From: ChocPot-Mid sp043804925
GTDB lineage: Bacteria; Bacteroidota; Ignavibacteria; Kapaibacteriales; UBA2268
DNA length: 40,100 nucleotides
NCBI GenBank assembly: GCA_043804925.1
Contig: JAZDIP010000013.1
Location: 1-40,100, forward strand
Reading direction: 5' to 3'
Shown: positions 34,763 through 40,100 of the stretch, one piece after another
Numbering within the stretch: position 1 is the stretch's first letter
Layout of the letters: each line of letters starts with the position of its first letter
Program-made: the position numbers and the translations under genes
Notes under the pieces: model-generated
The model's input: the letters and a program-made list of their open reading frames with translations, nothing else
Database searches by the model: none
Told to the model about the DNA's origin: nothing

Positions 34763-37492
34763 ATGGATACAGATGAAGATAATGTCATTATAAAGCGTTC
34801 TCGAAGCAGGAAAAAACCGTTAAAGGATTCCGGCGGCTCCGATTCAAAACGCAAGAACAGTTCATCCGAAGACGATGATATAGAAATAAAACTCAGTAAG
34901 CAAATAAGAATCATTGCGATTTTACTATTTGCATTTGGCGTTATATTGCTGTTAGCCATGATATCTTATACACCAAAAGATGAGGTCTATACGGAAATAT
35001 CCTTCGTTGAATTTTTCAAACTAATGGCAGGCAATGAAATCGTAAAAGTAAAATTCGAAGGAATACAAAATTGGTTAGGTATTTTTGGGACATTGTCTTC
35101 CGATTTCTTTTTCAATCATTTAATTGGTTATATAACAATCCTTACCCCTTTCTTTATGTTTTTATGGTCGAAGGAATTATTTGTTGCTTTGACCGTATCA
35201 AAAGATTTAGCCAGAAGAACAATACTTTTTTTAATTTTCGGTTTATTGTTTGCTTCACTGATGGGAACATTTCAGCAGATAGAGGCATTTTCAGACTTAT
35301 CACGTGAATGGAGCGGTACAATCGGGCAGTTTGTGTCATCTATATTCATTGGTGTAATCGGCAGGTTCGGTACTATACTAATAATTCTTGCTGCTGCTGC
35401 AATAACTTTTGTATTTGGAACAAATATCAACATAAACAAATTGCTTCATTCAATTAATTTAAGCCAAAGACAACCATTTAAATTAATTATCAAACTGAAA
35501 AATTTTATTAGCGAAAAATTGAATATGGATATTCAAGTGATTGAAGATGAAGAAGATGATGATGAAACTTTACAAAACCGAAGAATTGAAGATATTAGAA
35601 TCAACAGGCAAAATGAACCAATAATTGATGACTTGGAACCGGCTCATATTATAAAAAGAAGTGTGAATAGCCAAAATAATAATCCCGAAATAAACCAACC
35701 GGAAATTGAGGAAGATGAAAATCCTTTATCGGCAGGCGGTTTCGACAATGAAGGTGAATCCTCGATTGTTGGAGAAAAAATAAATCCCAAGATAGATGAA
35801 AAAGCAATTTTAAACAAGTTATATGAGGGCGTTCAGGACCAACCTGAAGCCGATTTTGAGGTAACTGATGAGTTCGATGAAGATACTGAACCTGAAGATG
35901 AGTTTGTAACGGATGAACAAGATGTAAAAAAACCTTTGACTGTAATCGTCAATGAACCAAAAATAACTATAGATGATGAACCTATTAATCTTTTAGGCAC
36001 CTCGATACATGACGAAGAAATTGACTATCAGTCTCCCGGCTATGACTTATTGAACCAAAGAGATGAATTGGCAGATGTAAACGATAAGGAACTCGAAGAG
36101 AATGCACGACTGCTCAGGGAGAAATTAGAAACATTTAAAATTGAAATTGACAACCTTAGTGTAACTCCGGGACCTGTAGTTACTCAATATGAATTCGTAC
36201 CTGCTCCGGGTATTAAGATAAGCCGTATTGAAAGTTTGTCAGACGATATTGCCATGGCTTTGAAGGCAAGAGGTATTAGAATCATCGCTCCCATACCTGG
36301 GAAAGGAACTGTCGGAATTGAAATTCCAAATAAAAATCCTTCCATCGTCAGGTTTTCAAGTATAGTTAAATCACCCAGATTCCATCAGTCAGACCACAAA
36401 CTGCCACTGGCTCTTGGAAAAACAATAGGTGGCGATGTCTATTGTGCCGACCTGTCTAAAATGCCGCATCTTCTTATTGCCGGTTCAACCGGTGCGGGAA
36501 AAAGCGTTGGCATCAATACGGTTTTGGCTTCACTGCTTTATAAGAAACATCCAAGCGAAATGAAGTTTGTAATAATTGACCCTAAAAAAGTAGAACTGAA
36601 CCTGTATGCGAGCTTGGAATATCATTTTCTGGCTTCTTCGCCTGATATTAAGGATTTGATTATCACTTCACCGGAAGATGCAGTAATCGTATTGAAATCT
36701 CTTTGTGCAGAAATGGACAGAAGATATGATATACTTGCGCAGGTTGGGCAAAGAAATCTTCTGGATTACAATAATAAAGTAATAAGCGGAAAATACAAGG
36801 ATGATAAAGATATTGTCCACAGACCAATGCCGTATATCGTTGTTATCATAGATGAACTTGCCGACCTTATGATGACGGCGGCAAAAGAAGTCGAAGCACC
36901 AATAATTCGAATTGCACAATTGGCACGGGCAGTAGGAATTCACCTTGTTGTTGCTACCCAAAGACCATCAGTTGATGTTATTACAGGTATCATTAAGGCA
37001 AACTTTCCTGCACGTCTGGCTTATCTTGTTGCATCAAAGATTGACTCGAGAACAATTCTTGACCAATCCGGTGCAGACCAACTTCTGGGCAATGGCGATA
37101 TGCTGTTTTTACCGGGTGGTTCGCCAAAACCAATTCGTATTCAGAACTCTTTTATAAGCACTGATGAAGTAGAGGCAATTTGCGAACATATAGGAAATCA
37201 AAAAGGATATTCAAAGCCATATATGCTTCCAAGCTTAAATGATAATGGCGGTGGTGCAGGTGCAATTTCGAGAGAGGATAGAGACCCCTTATTTGCTGAT
37301 GCCGCCCGGCTTGTAATCAGTTTACAACAGGCATCGGTTTCGATTGTACAAAGAAGGTTAAAAGTTGGTTATGCACGTGCCGGAAAAATTATTGATGAAC
37401 TTGAAGATGCAGGTGTTGTTGGTCCTTATGCAGGCAGCAAAGCAAGGGAAGTAATCTGCGAAAGCGAAGCAGAACTTGAAGCGATACTTTAA
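34763..37492 (+). CDS. ftsK: DNA translocase FtsK
   Basis: Pumps chromosome DNA at the division septum to aid dimer resolution. The N-terminal region has a charged leader then four or so membrane helices (about residues 50-70, 110-135, 150-175, 190-220). A long acidic linker follows (about 250-420), then the alpha and RecA-like beta motor with Walker A AGSTGAGKSVG (about residue 575) and Walker B VVIIDELADLMM. The C-terminal winged-helix gamma domain (LFADAARLVISLQQASVSIVQRRLKVGYARA, about 840-905) reads KOPS-like signals. A strong AGGGGG precedes the ATG. 909 aa is typical. Confidence 0.95.
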   Translation: MDTDEDNVIIKRSRSRKKPLKDSGGSDSKRKNSSSEDDDIEIKLSKQIRIIAILLFAFGVILLLAMISYTPKDEVYTEISFVEFFKLMAGNEIVKVKFEGIQNWLGIFGTLSSDFFFNHLIGYITILTPFFMFLWSKELFVALTVSKDLARRTILFLIFGLLFASLMGTFQQIEAFSDLSREWSGTIGQFVSSIFIGVIGRFGTILIILAAAAITFVFGTNININKLLHSINLSQRQPFKLIIKLKNFISEKLNMDIQVIEDEEDDDETLQNRRIEDIRINRQNEPIIDDLEPAHIIKRSVNSQNNNPEINQPEIEEDENPLSAGGFDNEGESSIVGEKINPKIDEKAILNKLYEGVQDQPEADFEVTDEFDEDTEPEDEFVTDEQDVKKPLTVIVNEPKITIDDEPINLLGTSIHDEEIDYQSPGYDLLNQRDELADVNDKELEENARLLREKLETFKIEIDNLSVTPGPVVTQYEFVPAPGIKISRIESLSDDIAMALKARGIRIIAPIPGKGTVGIEIPNKNPSIVRFSSIVKSPRFHQSDHKLPLALGKTIGGDVYCADLSKMPHLLIAGSTGAGKSVGINTVLASLLYKKHPSEMKFVIIDPKKVELNLYASLEYHFLASSPDIKDLIITSPEDAVIVLKSLCAEMDRRYDILAQVGQRNLLDYNNKVISGKYKDDKDIVHRPMPYIVVIIDELADLMMTAAKEVEAPIIRIAQLARAVGIHLVVATQRPSVDVITGIIKANFPARLAYLVASKIDSRTILDQSGADQLLGNGDMLFLPGGSPKPIRIQNSFISTDEVEAICEHIGNQKGYSKPYMLPSLNDNGGGAGAISREDRDPLFADAARLVISLQQASVSIVQRRLKVGYARAGKIIDELEDAGVVGPYAGSKAREVICESEAELEAIL

Positions 37493-37512
37493 TTTAGTGA
37501 ATAACTAATAGT

Positions 37513-37540
37513 GAATAATTATTTTTGCCGTTAATTATTC
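37513..37540. other. Hairpin downstream of ftsK
   Basis: Perfect 9-bp arms GAATAATTA (37513-37521) and TAATTATTC (37532-37540) lie about 20 bases after the ftsK stop. No T-tract follows, so it is a possible mRNA-stabilising end and not a classic terminator. Confidence 0.5.
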
Positions 37541-37673
37541 AGAGAGATTGAAATAATGGGATTGATTTTGATATATAAGTTTTTGTTAGATATGTTTGAT
37601 AGTATACCGCAAATTTATCAGATTTGTAATATATCAAATCATGTTTAAAAATATGATTGAGGGATTAGATTAT

Positions 37674-37734
37674 AAAAAAAAACCCGGCTTCATCACCAGC
37701 ATCTAATATCTGGGAGAGGAGTCACCGGGACTGC
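37674..37734 (-). ncRNA. Candidate small RNA with its own promoter and terminator
   Basis: Read on the minus strand from about 37734, the RNA begins GCAGUCCCGGUGACUCC and ends GAAGCCGGG plus nine U. The outer stem CCCGGU/GCCGGG (37724-37729 with 37683-37688) closes a loop of about 35 nt holding an inner CCAG/CUGG stem and a single-stranded CU-rich stretch (GACUCCUCUCC). The last arm with the T-tract would act as a terminator, though the outer stem encloses the whole RNA. A -7 box (TAAGTTTG) lies just upstream. There is no open reading frame. I cannot match it to a named family. Confidence 0.55.
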
Positions 37735-37738
37735 AATA

Positions 37739-37774
37739 CAAACTTAATAAATGGAACTATAAAATAATCACAAA
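37739..37774 (-). promoter_or_regulatory. Promoter candidate for the small RNA
   Basis: On the minus strand: TTTG (37774-37771), 24 bases, TAAGTTTG (37746-37739). The -7 box is an exact consensus match; the spacer is four bases longer than at the other promoters here, so the -33 element is doubtful. Confidence 0.45.
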
Positions 37775-37779
37775 ATATA

Positions 37780-37811
37780 TTTGCCTTATTCACTGAAAAC
37801 TCTTAATTTTG
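37780..37811 (+). promoter_or_regulatory. Bacteroidota-type promoter for tRNA-Ala
   Basis: TTTG (37780-37783), exactly 20 bases, TAATTTTG (37804-37811). Transcription would start near 37816, giving a leader of about 33 nt to the tRNA. The leader contains a CTTATG/CATAAG hairpin (arms 37816-37821 and 37829-37834) that could mark 5' processing. Confidence 0.7.
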
Positions 37812-37849
37812 TTTTCTTATGTGGAACTCATAAGAGGAAAACGAATTGG

Positions 37850-37923
<74 letters not shown>

Positions 37924-38120
37924 CGGCTTTAGAAGATAGAAGATAGAAAAAGTTTTAAATTTTAAGTTTTAAATTTAAAGTTAAAGAAGGAAAAATAACT
38001 TAACACTTAACACTTAAAACATGATATTAGAAAATTTTGTGTTGTTTGAATTTTTAGTGATTTGTATTATTGTTAACTTAACACTTAGCACTTAAAACTT
38101 AGCACTCACGAAGTGGTGAA
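37924..38120. repeat. Inter-tRNA spacer with short tandem words
   Basis: Holds a TTTTAAATTTTAAGTTTTAAA array (about 37952-37985) and two blocks of AACTTAACACTTA-type units (about 37998-38022 and 38073-38105). No gene is visible. A clear promoter for tRNA-Asp was not found, so the tRNAs may be one transcript. Confidence 0.65.
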
Positions 38121-38195
38121 GGGGTCGTAGCTCAGCTTGGTTAGAGCGCCAGTCTGTCACACTGGAGGCCGCGAGTTCGAGTCTCGTCGGCCCCG
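38121..38195 (+). tRNA. tRNA-Asp (anticodon GTC)
   Basis: Cloverleaf with acceptor GGGGTCG/CGGCCCC, D stem GCTC/GAGC, anticodon stem CCAGT/ACTGG around CTGTCAC (anticodon GTC) and T stem GCGAG/CTCGT with loop TTCGAGT. Discriminator G is the tRNA-Asp identity base. CCA is not encoded. A terminator follows seven bases later. Confidence 0.96.
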
Positions 38196-38201
38196 CAAAA
38201 G

Positions 38202-38227
38202 AAAGGGAGTTTTTTAGCTCCCTTTTT
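38202..38227. terminator. Intrinsic terminator after tRNA-Asp
   Basis: Stem AAAGGGAG (38202-38209) / CTCCCTTT (38218-38225), 8-base loop, T-tract. On the minus strand the hairpin is followed by TTTCTTTT, so it can also end the convergent sorting-domain gene. Confidence 0.85.
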
Positions 38228-38229
38228 GT

Positions 38230-38628
38230 TTATTTTGTTGCTTTTACGATGAATTTTCTAATCGAACCGACACCAGCTATTTCCAAATGAACAATATAAA
38301 TCCCATCGTCAAATGATTTCCCATCTACATTGAACGTATGTTCTCCTGCAAGTTTCATACTGTCATCAATAATCATTATTTCTTGTCCTACAACGTTTTC
38401 CAAACTTAATCTAACAAAAGAATTTTCCTGAAGAACAAAAGCAATTCTGAAATTATCTCTAAAAGGAATTGGAAAAATCAAAATTTCAAAATCCTTTATT
38501 GTTAGCTCTTCAATACCCTTCGTATTAGAAATTTCTGCAGGATTCACAGGCGCATTGGTAGAATCGCAATTTGTAAGAACTAATTGAAAAAACATAATTA
38601 TTATTAAAAAAAATATCCTTATTATCAT
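38230..38628 (-). CDS. Short exported protein that is almost only a type IX sorting domain
   Basis: 132-residue protein. N-terminal hydrophobic signal (IIRIFFLIIIMFFQLVL) ends near TNC at Cys21, a possible lipobox with an unusual Asn before Cys. A linker of about 25 residues leads straight into a C-terminal sorting-type domain: IFPIPFRDNF in place of YPNPF, a VRLSLENVVGQEI strand pair, SFDDGIYIVHLE and the basic end IRKFIVKATK. So there is hardly any cargo. AAGGTGG precedes the ATG. It begins 12 bases after the next upstream gene on the strand and is probably co-transcribed with it. Function unknown. Confidence 0.7.
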   Translation of the reverse strand: MIIRIFFLIIIMFFQLVLTNCDSTNAPVNPAEISNTKGIEELTIKDFEILIFPIPFRDNFRIAFVLQENSFVRLSLENVVGQEIMIIDDSMKLAGEHTFNVDGKSFDDGIYIVHLEIAGVGSIRKFIVKATK

Positions 38629-38640
38629 ATTGCCACCTTA

Positions 38641-39303
38641 CTAATAGTACCATAAAAAATTACAATATAGATTTAAACCACCAACATTACCATACCAGTT
38701 CCTATTTGGTTCATGATAAATAAACTTATTGAGTATATTCTCAATGAGATTATTCATACCATAATTTAAGCCAAAATCAATAGAAAAAGATTCAGAAACA
38801 GGATAGATTAAACCTGCACCAATCAAGAAACCAAAATCAATCGCATTAAAATTAAATGTCTTTTTCCCGATGACTTGACCAGTTGATGCAGTTATTGCGC
38901 TTTCAATATTTGAAAAAATCAAATTCACCGAAGGTCCAATCCCTGCATAAATTTCCCATTCCTCTAATTGAAAATTATAACAAATCAAAGTATTTAAAGA
39001 ATTCTTACCCAATGTTAAATTTTCATCTTCAATCGTCCTGTTGTTGTTAATTAGTTCAAACCTCAATTTGAAGTTATCATCAAATCTGTAAGTACTTCCA
39101 AAATTGAGTCCAAAAGGAAAAGATATTCCGAAAAAACCATTATCATATCCTTCTCTATAAAATTCTTCTTGAGGTATGAAATAGTTTAATCCTATAAAAA
39201 AAGATAAATCGCTTTTTTTATCAAATTCATCTGATGTTGCATAGCTTTGAGCTACAAAGAAAAAGACAGCTATTAGTACTAATTTGTTAAGTATTTTCTT
39301 CAT
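38641..39303 (-). CDS. Outer-membrane beta-barrel protein
   Basis: 220-residue exported protein. ATG 39303 places a good signal peptide (KKILNKLVLIAVFFFVAQSYA) at the N-terminus; an upstream ATG at 39375 adds 24 residues in front and is rejected. The mature part alternates strands with Gly/aromatic pattern (LSFFIGLNYFIP, FGLNFGSTYRFDDNFKLRFELI, YAGIGPSVNLIFS, FSIDFGLNYGMNN) and ends in an aromatic (NFLWYY). It fits an OmpW/OprF-like 8-strand barrel. The sorting-domain gene follows after 12 bases. Confidence 0.72.
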   Translation of the reverse strand: MKKILNKLVLIAVFFFVAQSYATSDEFDKKSDLSFFIGLNYFIPQEEFYREGYDNGFFGISFPFGLNFGSTYRFDDNFKLRFELINNNRTIEDENLTLGKNSLNTLICYNFQLEEWEIYAGIGPSVNLIFSNIESAITASTGQVIGKKTFNFNAIDFGFLIGAGLIYPVSESFSIDFGLNYGMNNLIENILNKFIYHEPNRNWYGNVGGLNLYCNFLWYY

Positions 39304-39365
39304 TTTAATAATTGTGATATATTTTGTTAAATTCTTTAAAAATAAAATTAAGTATTTTTTGTATA

Positions 39366-39397
39366 TTTGTTGCAAGTAATTTTATTAATTATATTTG
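39366..39397 (+). promoter_or_regulatory. Bacteroidota-type promoter
   Basis: TTTG (39366-39369), exactly 20 bases, TATATTTG (39390-39397), then ATG at 39403 after five bases. It has the same layout as the promoter at 14050, and again leaves almost no leader. Confidence 0.72.
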
Positions 39398-39402
39398 ACA
39401 TA

Positions 39403-39957
39403 ATGAAATATTTAGTTTCAACATTACTATTTCTTCTGTTATTTTCATGCGAGAATAATAATGAACCTGTTCAATCCACAATTATTGAGGGAGAATCAAC
39501 CGTTAAAACAGACTCCCTTTCCTTTTTCTCTTTCAAAACAGGTAAAGCATTAGGTTATCCAATTGATGAAAATATTTCTGATGTATTCAGTACTATGGTG
39601 TTTATTCACGAAAGTGGAGAACCAATTGGAATAGGATTTGTTACTGCAATGGATTACGTAACTTTTTCTGTCCTTTTTCCAGGAAATGAATCACATATAG
39701 ATAATTTAGATACTGCATTAAAAATATTTGACACATTATCCATAATTGATAAAAATTTATCTTATTCTTCCGCTATTGTTGTATACCAAAGTCAGGTGAT
39801 TGCTGTTAAAACAAAAGAAAATAAATATGCTCTTATGGTAATTACCGATTCAAAATACTACAGGGACACAACTATTGCTGATTATGAATCGTATAAAGGT
39901 TATGTAACTTTCAAATGGAAGTACCAGACAAACGGAAGCAGGAATTTTAATTACTAA
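39403..39957 (+). CDS. Putative lipoprotein
   Basis: 184-residue protein of unknown function. ATG 39403 gives a compact lipoprotein signal (KYLVSTLLFLLLFSC, Cys16); the ATG at 39367 lies within the promoter and is rejected. The mature part starts with a short acidic linker (ENNNEPVQS) and is a mixed alpha/beta domain with no motif I recognise (for example GYPIDENISDVFSTMVFIHESG and IVVYQSQVIAVKTKENKYALMV). It is divergent from the barrel protein gene with a 99-base gap. Confidence 0.72.
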   Translation: MKYLVSTLLFLLLFSCENNNEPVQSTIIEGESTVKTDSLSFFSFKTGKALGYPIDENISDVFSTMVFIHESGEPIGIGFVTAMDYVTFSVLFPGNESHIDNLDTALKIFDTLSIIDKNLSYSSAIVVYQSQVIAVKTKENKYALMVITDSKYYRDTTIADYESYKGYVTFKWKYQTNGSRNFNY

Positions 39958-40027
39958 TTACTAATTAGTTAACGGTGAAAAAGTCCGTAAGTATCAGCAA
40001 TGGTAATAAGTTGTGGATAAATTATAC

Positions 40028-40058
40028 TTGATAAAATTGCAAGGTTTTCGTAATTTTG
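40028..40058 (+). promoter_or_regulatory. Promoter candidate facing out of the window
   Basis: TTG (40028-40030, CTTG), 20 bases, TAATTTTG (40051-40058). The gene it serves would start near or past the window end; ATGs lie at 40082 and 40093. Confidence 0.5.
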
Positions 40059-40100
40059 TATAAAATTCTTGCAATATTTGTATGGTATAATTATGTTAAA

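Larger units (their letters stand above)
37493..37849. other. Spacer between ftsK and tRNA-Ala
   Basis: A 357-base gap with no protein gene. It holds a hairpin after ftsK, a probable small RNA on the minus strand, and two promoters back to back (minus for the RNA, plus for tRNA-Ala). An inverted repeat TTTGATATAT/ATATATCAAA spans about 37566-37639. Confidence 0.7.

Noticed and set aside
37683..37729. Terminator of ftsK on the plus strand
   Set aside because: The poly-T tail is on the minus strand only; on the plus strand the stem is preceded by poly-A and followed by ACTGCAATAC, so it cannot end ftsK transcripts.

Overview
The window is about 40 kb of AT-rich bacterial chromosome (roughly one third G+C by eye) that looks like a Gram-negative member of the Bacteroidota/Chlorobiota (FCB) lineage, perhaps an Ignavibacteria- or Kapabacteria-like organism. 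The grounds are a fused LpxC-FabZ protein, C-terminal sorting domains of the type IX secretion system, several Bacteroidota-style promoters (TTTG, 20 bases, TAnnTTTG), many lipoproteins with Ser before the lipobox Cys, and spacers rich in short repeats. The lineage call is an inference. No phage, intact transposon, CRISPR array or defence island is visible; most genes are housekeeping.

Layout. 1-3.4 kb (+): rimO, a 3-hydroxyacyl-CoA dehydrogenase and a TPR protein. 3.4-8.3 kb (-): a catabolic group (enoyl-CoA hydratase, biotin carboxylase, separate biotin carrier) followed by a large type IX-secreted repeat protein. 8.3-11.8 kb (+): a repeat-filled spacer, then thioredoxin, a small DUF6132-like membrane protein, a DUF1858-like CxxC protein and RNase R. 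12-13.9 kb (-): ECF sigma factor, membrane anti-sigma candidate and a Spy/CpxP-like periplasmic protein. 14.1-17.5 kb: two small exported proteins, then lpxC-fabZ and lpxA (-). 17.9-21.7 kb (+): an AddA-type helicase-nuclease. 21.7-25.5 kb (-): mutS, a YgjP-type metalloprotease and a DUF202 protein. 25.7-32.6 kb (+): complex I genes nuoG, nuoH, nuoI and, set apart, nuoC, with an M2-like peptidase and a putative outer-membrane protein between. 32.6-37.5 kb: a STAS protein (-), a heptosyltransferase-like GT9 enzyme and ftsK (+). 37.5-38.2 kb: a probable small RNA on the minus strand, tRNA-Ala(GGC) and tRNA-Asp(GTC). 38.2-40.1 kb: three exported envelope proteins and a promoter facing out of the window.

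The most interesting items are (1) a compact intergenic RNA of about 60 nt at 37674-37734 (-) with a promoter -7 box, a closed stem and a terminator tail, and a CU-rich stretch complementary to ribosome binding sites; (2) a mosaic of genome-type interspersed repeats inserted in frame in the addA-like gene; (3) a recurring promoter with a fixed 20-base spacer, which at two genes leaves almost no leader before the ATG; (4) a biotin-dependent carboxylase alpha subunit that appears split between its BC and BT-BCCP parts; and (5) spacers built from short degenerate tandem words. None of these could be tested by database search or folding here.
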